NCBI RefSeq assembly: GCF_030272705.1 | Contig: NZ_JARFYM010000015.1 | Coordinates: forward strand, 62,001-126,000 | Source: Rhizobium mayense | GTDB taxonomy: Bacteria > Pseudomonadota > Alphaproteobacteria > Rhizobiales > Rhizobiaceae | DNA length: 64,000 nt | Direction: 5' to 3' | Shown: positions 25,705 to 34,436 of the stretch, one piece after another | Position numbering within the stretch: position 1 is the stretch's first letter | Layout of the letters: the number at the start of each line of letters is the position of its first letter | Position numbers and translations under genes: made by a program | Notes under the pieces: model-generated | Seen by the model: the letters and a program-made list of their open reading frames with translations, nothing else | Told to the model about the DNA's origin: nothing | The model's database searches: none

Positions 25705-25733
25705 CCGCGTCGAGCATCGTATTCTCGACGCGG
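25705..25733 (+). terminator. Probable terminator after the DUF4168 gene
   Basis: Perfect 10-bp inverted repeat CCGCGTCGAG-N9-CTCGACGCGG, 42 bp after the stop. The T-rich tract follows only after some 20 bases, so termination efficiency is uncertain. Confidence 0.55.
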
Positions 25734-25816
25734 CGTCGGCCGTCGTGATTTTCGTCGCAATCGCATAGACGGAAAACATCCTAATTAGTTTTTTGCACAT
25801 TCCATCCTGGCCGAGA

Positions 25817-25832
25817 GTTCCCCGCGGGGAAC
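25817..25832. promoter_or_regulatory. parS: parS-like centromere palindrome of repABC type
   Basis: GTTCCCCGCGGGGAAC is a perfect 16-bp palindrome and fits the repABC parS consensus GTT-N2-C-N-GC-N-G-N2-AAC at every fixed position. It lies 155 bp upstream of repA, within the range where RepB binding sites are found in rhizobial plasmids. Confidence 0.75.
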
Positions 25833-25986
25833 ACTACCGCACGGCAGTTGCCAGTGGCGACAGAATCGGGCTACCCCGCACCTACGCCAAATATCAGTAA
25901 TATCGGCGCTCCGCGTAACTACGCGACCCTTCATCAAACGTTAACCATCGAGGCGCTTAGTACTCTGGCCAAAACGGGAGAGAGCC

Positions 25987-27162
25987 GTGACACGACATTT
26001 GAGCAGCCTCGCCTTCATGCAGACATTCTCAGCCAAGCTGGATGTCGCCTTGGGAAATCTCAGCATTGCGCAGTATCCCCCGGATGCCCGCCGGACGATG
26101 CGCAAATTCACCTCCTCCGAAGTGGCAGCACTCCTCAACGTTACGGAGGCCTATATCAGGCAGGTTTCGCTGAAAGAGCAGGGGCCATCTCCCGAAGTCG
26201 CAAACGGCCGGCGCTTCTATTCGATGGAGCAGATCCTCGAACTGAGGATGCATCTGGCGCAAAATGGCCGAAAGAAGTGGATGAATCCGCGGCGGGTGGG
26301 CACCGAACAATGCCAGATCCTGGCGATCACCAATTTCAAGGGCGGCTCCAGCAAGACCTGCACCACGATCCATCTCGGGCATTATCTTGCCTTGAAAGGT
26401 TATCGCGTGCTTGCGGTGGATCTCGATCCGCAGGCCTCGTTGACCACCCTTCATGGCAGTCTGCCTGATTTCGATTACCGCGAAGGCGACACGCTCTATT
26501 CGGCTATTCGCTTCGAAGATCCTCTCCCCACCGAGCAGGTCATCCATCACACTCACATCGCGGGTTTTGATGTTATCTGCGCCGGTCTTGAACTGACGGA
26601 ATTCGAGACCGCAGTTGCTCTGGAAATGCGCAAATCCGGCGGCACGAGCTTCCTGCTGCGCGTATCGCAAGCATTGGAGCAGGTTGCGGATCGCTATGAC
26701 ATCATTCTGATGGATTCGGCACCGTCACTGAACTTTCTTACCCTGTCGTCCCTCACGGCGGCGACGGGCGTTCTGATACCCGTTCCGGCCCATATGCTCG
26801 ATGTCGACTCGACCGCAAAATTTCTGGAGCTTGCCGGATCCTACATGCAGATCCTCGAGCAAGTGGGGACCTCGGCGCAATGGGATTTTGCCAAATTTTT
26901 AATCACCAAATTTGAGCCGAACGATCATCCGCAAGCGAATATGACGGCGCTCATGCGCCAGGTTTTCGGCAAAGACCTGCTTTTGAATTCGGTGATCAAG
27001 TCGACCGCTGTTGCAGATGTGCTGACCTGGAAGCAGAGCCTTTATGAAGTGCAGCGGGCAAGGTTCTCCGCTCCGAAGACCTATGACCGGGCAATCGAAT
27101 CGATCAACGCCGCAAATGCCGAAATCGAAGAACTTTTTTGGAAAGCATGGGGGCGCGAATGA
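25987..27162 (+). CDS. repA: RepA, plasmid-partition ParA-family ATPase
   Basis: 391 residues. The N-terminal ~100 residues carry a DNA-binding helix-turn-helix (KFTSSEVAALLNVTEAYIRQVSLKEQGPSPEVANGRRFYSMEQI), the repABC-RepA hallmark that allows autorepression. The ATPase domain has a deviant Walker A, NFKGGSSKTCTT (lysines 118 and 124; usual form KGGxGKTT), then LAVDLDPQASLT (Walker A') and DIILMDSAPSLNFLTLSSL (Walker B). It drives segregation of the replicon with RepB and parS. The repB start overlaps its stop. The usual third gene, repC (the replication initiator), is not found. Confidence 0.92.
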   Translation: MTRHLSSLAFMQTFSAKLDVALGNLSIAQYPPDARRTMRKFTSSEVAALLNVTEAYIRQVSLKEQGPSPEVANGRRFYSMEQILELRMHLAQNGRKKWMNPRRVGTEQCQILAITNFKGGSSKTCTTIHLGHYLALKGYRVLAVDLDPQASLTTLHGSLPDFDYREGDTLYSAIRFEDPLPTEQVIHHTHIAGFDVICAGLELTEFETAVALEMRKSGGTSFLLRVSQALEQVADRYDIILMDSAPSLNFLTLSSLTAATGVLIPVPAHMLDVDSTAKFLELAGSYMQILEQVGTSAQWDFAKFLITKFEPNDHPQANMTALMRQVFGKDLLLNSVIKSTAVADVLTWKQSLYEVQRARFSAPKTYDRAIESINAANAEIEELFWKAWGRE

Positions 27163-28181
27163 GCAGAAAAGACTCCAAAGGCATGTTTGCGAACGTCCTG
27201 GTCGGGTTAGGCCAGGAGGCAGCGTCTACGCCGCTTGCGACGTCGGCGTCCCCGCATCTTCAGAAGGTCGCTGCCGGCGTTCGGCAGCTTCAGGAGCGCG
27301 GCGAACTTGCCGACAAGCTGCTCCGGGACGCGGATCATATTATCGAACTCGATGTGGACGCGGTTTTGCCGTCGCACATACCTGATCGGTTCGACGGCGC
27401 TTACGATGCCGACAGGCTCCAGGATCTCCTGCAGTCGATGCGTGAGCACGGACAAACCACTCCAGGCCTGGTTCGGCCCGTCAGCGGGCAAGGGGGCAAA
27501 TTTCAGATCGTCTTCGGACGGCGGCGTCTTGCCGCCGCGAAACTCCTCGGCGTCAAGTTCAAAGCAATCATCCGTGATCTTTCAGACGAACAGGCAATCG
27601 TCATCCAGGGCGAAGAGAATGCCAATCGCGACGACCTGTCCTTCATTGAAAAATGCGTTTTCGCCCTCGGCCAGGAAGAAGCAGGATTCAAGCGCGAGGT
27701 GATCTGCGCCTCGCTGGCCACGGGAAAGTCGCACATCTCCGAGATGCTTCAAATCGCAAAGAGCTTTCCGAAGACGGTTCTGGCAGCCATTGGCTTTGCT
27801 CCGGAAACCGGCAGGCGGCGTTGGGCACAACTGGCGGAGCGCTGGAGCGCAAATGCTGATGCCGCGAAGATTGCCGAGCGGATTCTGGCGGAACCGGCTG
27901 CCCGGTCGCTATCCAGCGATGACAGATTTTCTGCGGTGTTGAATGCGGTCTCCGTGGCCGAACGCGCGCCCATAGCCGCCGTCGATCGCGTCCAGGAGGT
28001 CGTCTCCAGGGGAATGACCCTTGCTACGGTGAATTACGCCAAGACGGGAACCAAGCTTACGTTCACGAAAGCTGTCTCCGACGATTTCGTAAATTACCTG
28101 CTGCGCCGCATAGAGGAATTGCATGATGAATATCTCGGCGAAGCGCAAACGACCGCGCGGAACCAAACCGAGATACGATAG
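27159..28181 (+). CDS. repB: RepB, ParB-family centromere-binding protein
   Basis: 340 residues from ATG 27159, which overlaps the repA stop (ATGA). The ParB/Srx-like N-terminal domain holds LDVDAVLPSHIPDRFDG, TTPGLVRPVSGQGGKFQIVFGRRRLAAAKLLG (box with GRRR) and VIQGEENANRDDLSFIEKCVFALG (ENxxR/DLS motifs). The middle helix-turn-helix (VICASLATGKSHISEMLQIAKSFP) binds parS. The C-terminal region (residues ~250-340) is typical of repABC RepB. It acts with RepA and the palindrome at 25817. After its stop there is no repC reading frame, only a small membrane protein. Confidence 0.92.
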   Translation: MSRKDSKGMFANVLVGLGQEAASTPLATSASPHLQKVAAGVRQLQERGELADKLLRDADHIIELDVDAVLPSHIPDRFDGAYDADRLQDLLQSMREHGQTTPGLVRPVSGQGGKFQIVFGRRRLAAAKLLGVKFKAIIRDLSDEQAIVIQGEENANRDDLSFIEKCVFALGQEEAGFKREVICASLATGKSHISEMLQIAKSFPKTVLAAIGFAPETGRRRWAQLAERWSANADAAKIAERILAEPAARSLSSDDRFSAVLNAVSVAERAPIAAVDRVQEVVSRGMTLATVNYAKTGTKLTFTKAVSDDFVNYLLRRIEELHDEYLGEAQTTARNQTEIR

Positions 28182-28259
28182 ATCTGGACATAAGTCGGCG
28201 AGGGTGCTTGGCTGGCCTGGGTATTTTGACGATCAGGTCGTCATTTGGCGGGAAACGAC

Positions 28260-28610
28260 ATGGCGCCGGAAACGGACGATCAGGAAAAAATCGATGCGAC
28301 CTTTCGCAACGGATCGTTGACCGCTGTCGGCATCATCGTCGGTTTCTCACTGAGCTTCATCAATCGCTGGGTTTCCAACCCGAACGACTGGAGTTGCATC
28401 GACATTCTGCCGATGACGGTGATGGTTGTCGGAATAGCTGTGCAGGTAAAGGTCTTTGCCGATCTGCTTGCACGGGATTCGCTGCTGGTGGTCAAATACG
28501 ACCGCGCCCGCCGTCTATTTCTGATTGGAGTGATCATCGTAGCCGCTGGCATCGCTCTCGCCCTTGCCAACGACATCCTTGGCATCAGCAGTCAGAAGAT
28601 GCTCGGTTAG
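28260..28610 (+). CDS. Small membrane protein of unknown function
   Basis: 116 residues with three hydrophobic stretches: SLTAVGIIVGFSLSFINRWV, ILPMTVMVVGIAVQVKVFADLL and RLFLIGVIIVAAGIALALANDIL. It is thus a small inner-membrane protein with a charged N-terminus (MAPETDDQEKIDATF). GGCGGGAA lies upstream of the ATG at 28260. I do not recognise a characterised family. It sits where repC would be expected after repAB, but bears no resemblance to a replication initiator. Confidence 0.65.
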   Translation: MAPETDDQEKIDATFRNGSLTAVGIIVGFSLSFINRWVSNPNDWSCIDILPMTVMVVGIAVQVKVFADLLARDSLLVVKYDRARRLFLIGVIIVAAGIALALANDILGISSQKMLG

Positions 28611-28648
28611 ACTGTTGCCGCTTCTTCGGGCCCGATCCGGCGATCGTG

Positions 28649-29155
28649 CTAGATCCGTCGAAGAGCAATATCGCTCGTTATTACCGATTTGCCGGTTTTC
28701 GGATCGCGGTCGATCGTTCGCAGATTGAGGCCACTGCCGCCGACTTCCTGTATCGTCATCTTCGCCGTCCGGTTGCCGTTAACCTCTTTTGCCCAGTGAA
28801 CGGCAAGATCGATGGTATTGCCCTGGCGCTTTCCGGACAATCCTGAACGTCCCCCCGCCGGGCCGACATAGACGCCGTTATATTGCGTGCCACTCACTCT
28901 GAGATCGGCAGAGATCGGGCGGCTCACGACGAGCATGCCGCGGCAATTGCCGCGCATGGAGAGCGAAGGCCCGCTTGTTGTTAGTGCAAAGGTGCATGCG
29001 ACGTTGATCGGTGACGTCCCGATCCGACGGAGGATAGTCCCCTTGCCAGTCCATTTTCCCTGGAGGGATTGCAAAAAATCGCTTTCATCTGCGGCGGCCA
29101 AACTTGGGAAAAGGCCGACGGACAAAATCAGGAGGACGCGAGCGAAGCACTGCAT
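28649..29155 (-). CDS. Exported protein of unknown function
   Basis: 168 residues from ATG 29155, preceded by GGGGGTT. The signal peptide (VLLILSVGLFPSLAAA) is followed by DESDFLQSLQGKWTGKGTILRRIGTSPINVACTF, then beta-rich segments (LSMRGNCRGMLVVSRPISADLRV, YNGVYVGPAGGRSGLSGKRQGNTIDLAVHW, KMTIQEVGGSGLNLRTIDRDPKTGKSVITSDIALRRI). The pattern WxGxGxI and alternating strands suggests a small lipocalin-like or DUF1579-like barrel. Similar periplasmic proteins are common in rhizobia; no function is known to me. Confidence 0.7.
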   Translation of the reverse strand: MQCFARVLLILSVGLFPSLAAADESDFLQSLQGKWTGKGTILRRIGTSPINVACTFALTTSGPSLSMRGNCRGMLVVSRPISADLRVSGTQYNGVYVGPAGGRSGLSGKRQGNTIDLAVHWAKEVNGNRTAKMTIQEVGGSGLNLRTIDRDPKTGKSVITSDIALRRI

Positions 29156-29524
29156 GACGGAACCCCCAAATGACGAATTTTCCTCAACGCGCATATGTTC
29201 GTATAGTTCCTTGTATTTTGCACGCGGATACTCATTGTCGTCGACTATCGCCCGGAAAGATGGAGTAAGGAAGTTGGCCTACTCTTCCGGCCCTCAGTTG
29301 TGGTAAATTAAAATTGCTTGGGCAATCGCGGGCCGGGACTTTTGCGGCTCCGCCCAATTTAATTTTGAGCTCATTTACGACTGCTAATACAGCGCCTGGC
29401 GGTGCCGCGGGAGTGCGGTCCCGTTCCGTTTGGGGCAGGGCGACCAGATACGAAGCCGGTCCGAACGAAAAAGCCTTAGCAGCATGCCGAACTAGGTCTT
29501 CAAAGTCATGGAGCGGTGGGATCA
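29156..29524. other. Intergenic region between divergent genes
   Basis: About 370 bp. A frame of 97 codons exists on the minus strand (29232-29525) but lacks a ribosome site and domain character, so I do not call it. The AT-rich patch near 29305-29375 may hold the promoter of the radical SAM gene. No hairpin or RNA gene was recognised. Confidence 0.3.
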
Positions 29525-31084
29525 ATGGCTCATATCATCATCATCAATCCGCGTTTCGAAACCTCCTATTGGGGCATGGAACACGCGCTTCCGTTGTTTG
29601 ACGTAAAAGCGAATCTTCCCGTCGCCTGCCTGCCTCTGCTGGCGGCGCTCACGCCGGCCGAACACACTGTCACGCTCGTGGACGAGAATGTGGAACCGAT
29701 CGACTACGATCTCTGCGCGCAAGCGGACATCGTCGCGCTGACAGGCATGATCGTCCAACGGTTCCGGATGAAGGAAATTTTGACGGAGCTCAAAGGGCGC
29801 AATTGTTTCACCGTCGTCGGAGGACCGTGGGTCACCGTAAAGGAAGACTATTTCGAGGGGCTAGTGGATGTCACATTCATCGGCGAGGCCGAGGAAACCT
29901 GGCCACAATTCCTGCTCGAATGGAAAGAGGGCCGTCATGTCAGGCGCTACGAGCAATCCGACAAGACCGACATGAGCAAGGTGCCGATCCCGCGTTTCGA
30001 TCTGTTGAAGATGGATGAATACGCGCTCGGCAGTCTCCAGTTCTCGCGCGGTTGTCCATTCACCTGTGACTTTTGCGACATCATTGTCGTGTTCGGGCGC
30101 AAGCCGCGGATCAAGACCAGCTCACAGATCATCGCCGAGATGGAGGCATTACTCTCAGCCGGAATGGATACGGCATTTATCGTCGACGACAATCTCATCG
30201 GCAACAAGAAGGCGATCAAGGAGGTTCTCCGCGAAGTCGTAGCCTGGCAGGAGCGTAACCACTATCCGATGACGTTCCTCACGGAAGCCTCGATCGATCT
30301 CGCCGACGATGACGAGCTGATGCAGCTCATGGTCGATGCCAATATCCGTATTGTCTTCATCGGCGTCGAAACACCGAACGAAGCGGCGCTGCGAGAGACC
30401 AAGAAGCTCCAGAATCTTCGAAAAGGCGGGACGATGCTGGAGAAGATCCATGCGATCCAAGAGACGGGCATGGAAGTGTGGTGCGGCATGATCTTGGGTT
30501 TCGATAGCGACGACACGACGATCTTCGACGCCCAGCGCATCTTCATCAAGGACGCGCGGATCGTCAATGCGATGATCGGCATGCTGGCCGCCATTCCCAA
30601 GACGCCGCTTTATACGCGCCTCGAAAAGGAAGGACGGCTGGACCACGCCGATCCCCCGGCTTACGGCACCAACGTCATTCCCCTCAATCTCAGCCGGGAA
30701 ACTTTGCGCGACGGCTATCTCTCGGTGTTGAGCGACCTTCACCAACCCGCCGCTTATTTCGATAGACTGGACGCGCTCTATCTCGATGCCCGTATTCAAC
30801 CGGAGCGGACGCGGCTGCGCCATCTGCGCCGCCATCCCATCCGCCTGATTGCCTTAAATCTGATGTGGGCTTTTGAAGCCGCCGGTATCTTCACAAGATT
30901 GATGCGCCGAGTACAGGAGGCGGACTTGCGCAATATCTATCGTCAACGCCTCTGGAAACTCCTGCTGCGCCGTCGTTCTCCGGTGATCCTGCAGATCTAT
31001 GCCATCAAATGCGCCATGCACTATCACGCGCACAAGATGGTCCAGCAAATGCAAACCGGCGGCGACATCGTCAATTCGTTCTGA
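29525..31084 (+). CDS. B12-binding-type radical SAM enzyme (HpnP-like architecture)
   Basis: 519 residues. The N-terminal ~150 residues form a cobalamin-binding-like Rossmann domain (IIIINPRFETSYWG, LPLLAALTPAEHTVTLVDENVEP, ADIVALTGMIVQRFRM, FTVVGGPWVTV). The radical SAM core follows, with the cluster motif SRGCPFTCDFCDII (CxxxCxxC), then TAFIVDDNLIGNKKAIKEVL and VFIGVETPNEAALRETKKLQN. The last ~130 residues are a helical DUF4070-like region. This architecture is shared by HpnP (hopanoid 2-methylase) and related class-B methyltransferases, but no hopanoid gene is adjacent. ATG 29525 is chosen over a GTG at 29516. Confidence 0.85.
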   Translation: MAHIIIINPRFETSYWGMEHALPLFDVKANLPVACLPLLAALTPAEHTVTLVDENVEPIDYDLCAQADIVALTGMIVQRFRMKEILTELKGRNCFTVVGGPWVTVKEDYFEGLVDVTFIGEAEETWPQFLLEWKEGRHVRRYEQSDKTDMSKVPIPRFDLLKMDEYALGSLQFSRGCPFTCDFCDIIVVFGRKPRIKTSSQIIAEMEALLSAGMDTAFIVDDNLIGNKKAIKEVLREVVAWQERNHYPMTFLTEASIDLADDDELMQLMVDANIRIVFIGVETPNEAALRETKKLQNLRKGGTMLEKIHAIQETGMEVWCGMILGFDSDDTTIFDAQRIFIKDARIVNAMIGMLAAIPKTPLYTRLEKEGRLDHADPPAYGTNVIPLNLSRETLRDGYLSVLSDLHQPAAYFDRLDALYLDARIQPERTRLRHLRRHPIRLIALNLMWAFEAAGIFTRLMRRVQEADLRNIYRQRLWKLLLRRRSPVILQIYAIKCAMHYHAHKMVQQMQTGGDIVNSF

Positions 31085-31463
31085 CTGGAGACCCAGATCG
31101 GCGCATAGGACCTGATTAGATCCCCGAAGCCGGTCCAGCGCTGGACGATTAGATCGCCTAGGAAGAACGCTGGGCAAGGTTTCATCAGACAGATAACCGC
31201 CTTCACCGGCTTGGCGCAGTTTCATGCGGCCGACGCGGCGCGCATCGGGTGTTGTCAAATCCACACAGTTCGCCAAAAACGCGCACGAACTGACGTAAGG
31301 TGAGTTCTAATTTTCCGTGCATTAACTCGACCTCTGGTATGACACGGGCGAGCCGATGATTGGCCGCACCCCCTCCCAGGTGCTGTTCCCCCTGAAACGA
31401 TGATTTGTCGATGAGCAAGAGCTGTCTTGCTCATCTGTATGGCTTTGGCTTGAGGAAATTTGC
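31085..31463. other. Intergenic region upstream of the two-partner secretion operon
   Basis: About 380 bp without a supported gene. It should contain the promoter of the ialB-like/fhaC operon. Its main feature is the perfect hairpin at 31410-31435, listed separately. Confidence 0.35.
31410..31435 (+). promoter_or_regulatory. Perfect leader hairpin before the ialB-like gene
   Basis: GATGAGCAAG-AGCTGT-CTTGCTCATC: ten perfect base pairs and a six-base loop, ending 28 bases before the ATG at 31464. No T-run follows. It could be an operator palindrome or a leader RNA structure near the ribosome site controlling the whole operon. Confidence 0.5.
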
Positions 31464-32141
31464 ATGGCGCGCAGGACGCTGAGTGACACGTTTTCTGTAA
31501 GACTTATGGCATCTATGATGGTCGTATCGTCCGTCTTCTACGCCTCCCCGGGCGCAGCGCAACAGCCAGACGGCAGTGCGGCGGCGCCGGCTGCCTCAAC
31601 TGCGGAAAAGAGCGCCTCGAACGCAGCCGCAGGGCAGCAACCAGCGCCGCAGGCGCGCGTGGAGAAATTCGACGACTGGTATTATCGCTGCGTCGACGCC
31701 AAGGCGGCGGACGGTTCGGCTGCGACGAGCTGCGAAGTGGCGCAGATCGCCACGGTGAAGCAGGGCGATCAGGACGTCAATATTCTGACGCTGGCGATCG
31801 CCAAGGCACCGGCTCCGCTGGCGGCGCAGAAGGGCGGCAAGACATCATCCTCCGGCGATCTGATACTGACGGCACTCGTGCCGCTCAACATGTATCTGCC
31901 GGCCGGGCTCGGCGTCGATGCCGGCGACAAGCCGGTGGTCCAGCTTGCCTACCGCAACTGCAACCAGGCCGGTTGCTGGTCGCAGCAGAAACTCGATGCC
32001 AAGATGGTCGCCGCCTTTGAGAAAGCAACGGACGGCATCGGCCATGTGCAGATGATGAATGGCCAGAAGGTCAACATCAAATTTTCGCTGAAAGGCTTGG
32101 CGGCAGCACTCGACGCGCTGCAGAAGCCTGCGTCGAACTGA
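31464..32141 (+). CDS. Invasion-associated locus B (IalB) family periplasmic protein
   Basis: 225 residues with a signal peptide (LMASMMVVSSVFYASPGAAQ) and an alanine/glutamine-rich linker to about residue 65. The IalB domain follows: VEKFDDWYYRCVDA, SCEVAQIATVKQGDQDVNILTLAIAK, LTALVPLNMYLPAGLGVDAGDKPVVQLAYRNCNQAGCWSQQKLD, and a last strand block with VNIKFSLKGLAAALDAL. The Cys spacing (one early pair, then NCNQAGC) matches the family. IalB proteins are periplasmic or outer-membrane proteins, first known from Bartonella invasion. It begins a run of co-directional genes 22 bp before the fhaC gene, so it probably serves the secretion system, perhaps as a periplasmic helper. Confidence 0.85.
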   Translation: MARRTLSDTFSVRLMASMMVVSSVFYASPGAAQQPDGSAAAPAASTAEKSASNAAAGQQPAPQARVEKFDDWYYRCVDAKAADGSAATSCEVAQIATVKQGDQDVNILTLAIAKAPAPLAAQKGGKTSSSGDLILTALVPLNMYLPAGLGVDAGDKPVVQLAYRNCNQAGCWSQQKLDAKMVAAFEKATDGIGHVQMMNGQKVNIKFSLKGLAAALDALQKPASN

Positions 32142-32163
32142 CAGGGCAAGCCCGGACGATCCC

Positions 32164-33942
32164 ATGACACCGGCCTGGCGACCGACGCCTGCCCAACGTG
32201 GCCTTCTCTCCGCGGTGCGTACTTGCGGCTCCGCTGCCGTCGGCGCGCTGCTCATCGCCGCCTTGGCCGCATCGACGGTAGCCGCCCAGCAATCGCCGAA
32301 CGATGATTTTGCCCGTCGTCGGGCGCTGCAGAATGAGGAGCAGCGCCTCGACGCGCTGCGCAAGAGCACACCGAAGCCAGCGCAGCAGCTCTCCGACCAG
32401 CAGAACGCCGGGGCTGCGCAAAAGGGCGGGCTCTGCTTTGCGATCACCGATATCGAGGTGGAGAGGGTCAGACAATTCCCGGATACCGTGATCAACAAGA
32501 TCACGGCGCCCTACCGCAACCGCTGCATCGGCGTCGGCGAGATCAACACGCTGTTGCGCGATCTGACCTATGTCTACCTCGACAAGGGTTTCGTCTCTTC
32601 GCGTGTCTACGTTCCGGCGCAGGATATCGCCAAGACTAAGGTCCTTCGGCTGGTCGCGATCGAAGGCACGCTTGCTGACATCTACATCAACGGCCAGCCG
32701 GCACTGGGCTCTGGCATGCTAGCCTCCGCCTTTCCCGGCATGAAGAACCATATCGTCAATCTGCGCGACATCGAGCAGGGCCTCGACCAGATCAACCGGC
32801 TGAATTCAAATAACGCCAAGACTGCGATGCTGCCGGGTAAGATCAGCGGCACATCGATCCTCAACATCGAGAACAAGCCCAGCCATCCCTGGCACCTCTC
32901 CTTCGGCAACAGCAATCTCGGCCAGGAACAGACCGGCTATTCCAAAAGCTCGGCCTCGGTCGGCTACGATAACCTCTTCGGCGTCAATGATAAGTGGAGC
33001 CTTGGCTACGAGCATACGGGACCGGATTATCCTTGGCGCAACGACGGCCAGGGCAGGAGCGACAGTTACACCGGCAATGCCAGCGTTCCCTACGGCTACT
33101 GGACCTTCTCGCTGAACGGCAGCTGGTACGACTATCACAGCTCCGTTCCCGGCAATTTCGGGACCTTGCAGACGTCGGGCGACAGCAAGGAGCTCGGGGT
33201 CGCTGCCAATCGCGTCATCTTCCGCGACAAGGATTCGATCACCACGCTCAACAGCGGCCTGACTTACAAGGAAACGAACAACTTCCTGCTCGGCAGCAAG
33301 ATCGAGGTCGGCAGCCGCCGATATACGGTCGGCGATTTCGGCATATCGCATTCGCGCCGCATGCTTGGCGGCCTTTGGGTTTTCGATCTCTCCTACGATC
33401 ACGGGCTTAACCTGTTCGACGCCGTCGATCCAGGCGATGCCGGCGCAGGCGACGCGAATCCGCGTTTTTCCAAGTTCACCGGCACTGTCACCATGAACCG
33501 GCCGTTTGCGCTCGGCGACCAGCGCTTCGAGGTCGATTCGATCCTTACCGGACAATATTCACCGGATAATCTTTTCGGCGCCGAGCAGATTTCGCTAGGC
33601 GGCTATTCCACCGTCCGCGGCTCGCGCGAGACCATGCTTTACGGCAACAACGGCTTCTTTATCCGAAACGATCTCGTCTGGCGCACGCAGCCCTTCGCTA
33701 ACAATGCCGGTCCCGCGAAAATATTCGGCGAGCTGCACCCCTATGTCGGGCTCGATTACGGGCGGATCGCCTCGCAGACGCGCTATCAGATCGAGGGCGG
33801 TGACATGCTCGGCTGGACTGTCGGCGCCAAGCTCGCCGGCGGCAATCTCAATCTCGATATCGGCTATTCCGACGTGCTCGCGGGCACGATCGGCAAAAAG
33901 GATGGAGGGCTGCTCTTTGTCAGCGCTTCGGTACGATGGTGA
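32164..33942 (+). CDS. Two-partner secretion outer-membrane transporter (FhaC/ShlB/CdiB family, TpsB)
   Basis: 592 residues. Signal peptide at the N-terminus (AALAASTVAAQ), a plug-helix/linker region, then POTRA domains: CFAITDIEVERVRQFPDTVINKITAPYRNRCIGVGEINTLLRDLTYVYLDKGFVSSRVYVPAQDIAKTKVLRLVAIEG is a typical POTRA_2 pattern. The C-terminal 16-strand barrel has the family's VRGSRE signature (SLGGYSTVRGSRETMLYGNNG) and ends in F/W-type sequence (LLFVSASVRW). It recognises the N-terminal TPS domain of its partner and exports it across the outer membrane. The partner is clearly the giant exoprotein at 35240. Confidence 0.94.
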   Translation: MTPAWRPTPAQRGLLSAVRTCGSAAVGALLIAALAASTVAAQQSPNDDFARRRALQNEEQRLDALRKSTPKPAQQLSDQQNAGAAQKGGLCFAITDIEVERVRQFPDTVINKITAPYRNRCIGVGEINTLLRDLTYVYLDKGFVSSRVYVPAQDIAKTKVLRLVAIEGTLADIYINGQPALGSGMLASAFPGMKNHIVNLRDIEQGLDQINRLNSNNAKTAMLPGKISGTSILNIENKPSHPWHLSFGNSNLGQEQTGYSKSSASVGYDNLFGVNDKWSLGYEHTGPDYPWRNDGQGRSDSYTGNASVPYGYWTFSLNGSWYDYHSSVPGNFGTLQTSGDSKELGVAANRVIFRDKDSITTLNSGLTYKETNNFLLGSKIEVGSRRYTVGDFGISHSRRMLGGLWVFDLSYDHGLNLFDAVDPGDAGAGDANPRFSKFTGTVTMNRPFALGDQRFEVDSILTGQYSPDNLFGAEQISLGGYSTVRGSRETMLYGNNGFFIRNDLVWRTQPFANNAGPAKIFGELHPYVGLDYGRIASQTRYQIEGGDMLGWTVGAKLAGGNLNLDIGYSDVLAGTIGKKDGGLLFVSASVRW

Positions 33943-33962
33943 TCAATATTAGGAGGGAAATC

Positions 33963-34427
33963 ATGAATTTATTCATTCGAAAAGGCAGCAAAACGACGCT
34001 TTTGGCATCGCGTTCGGCGGCTGCACTTCTTTGCTGTGCAATCGCACTTTCAAGCTGCGGAGGCCGCGACGCGCATCCGATCGCCTCCACCAATGTGGGC
34101 GACGGCGGGCTTGATTGCGGCGGGATCTCGCGCGAATTCGCAGCCAACGAACGCCAGGTTCTGGCAACCGTCAAGGAGCGTTCGCAAGCTCAAGGCAAAA
34201 ACATCATTCTAGGCGCCACCGGCGTTCTTCTCTTCTGGCCGGCGCTATTCTTCATGGATCCCAAATCACCCGAGAAGATCGAGATCGACGCCTTGCGCAA
34301 TCGCAACCAGGTGCTGACCGACCTCGCACGTTCGCGAAAATGTCCGGCGCCCAAGTCGCAATTGGACGAAGTCTACAAGAAGCTCGACGGCGGCGTGAAG
34401 ACGCCCCCGGCCAAGAGAGATGGTTGA
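33963..34427 (+). CDS. Small lipoprotein of unknown function in the secretion locus
   Basis: 154 residues from ATG 33963, which has a strong AGGAGG seven bases upstream. Signal sequence with lipobox (LLCCAIALSSC-GG). The mature part has GGLDCGGISREFAANERQVLATVKERSQAQG, then a hydrophobic stretch NIILGATGVLLFWPALFFMDP and a charged helix EKIEIDALRNRNQVLTDLARSRKC. This may place it at a membrane with one anchored helix. The family is not recognised. Position between the TpsB gene and the exoprotein suggests a role in its export or anchoring; inferred. Confidence 0.7.
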   Translation: MNLFIRKGSKTTLLASRSAAALLCCAIALSSCGGRDAHPIASTNVGDGGLDCGGISREFAANERQVLATVKERSQAQGKNIILGATGVLLFWPALFFMDPKSPEKIEIDALRNRNQVLTDLARSRKCPAPKSQLDEVYKKLDGGVKTPPAKRDG

Positions 34428-34436
34428 GGCGCCGCG

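Noticed and set aside
28182..28650. Possible repC or repC remnant after repB
   Set aside because: Only a 116-residue membrane protein and a convergent exported protein are encoded; no helix-turn-helix initiator sequence is visible.
29232..29525. 97-codon minus-strand frame before the radical SAM gene
   Set aside because: No ribosome site, no recognisable domain, and it overlaps the likely promoter region.
31085..31463. Possible insertion-sequence remnant or tRNA in the gap before the secretion operon
   Set aside because: No transposase-like translation, terminal repeats or cloverleaf pattern could be found; only the leader hairpin stands out.
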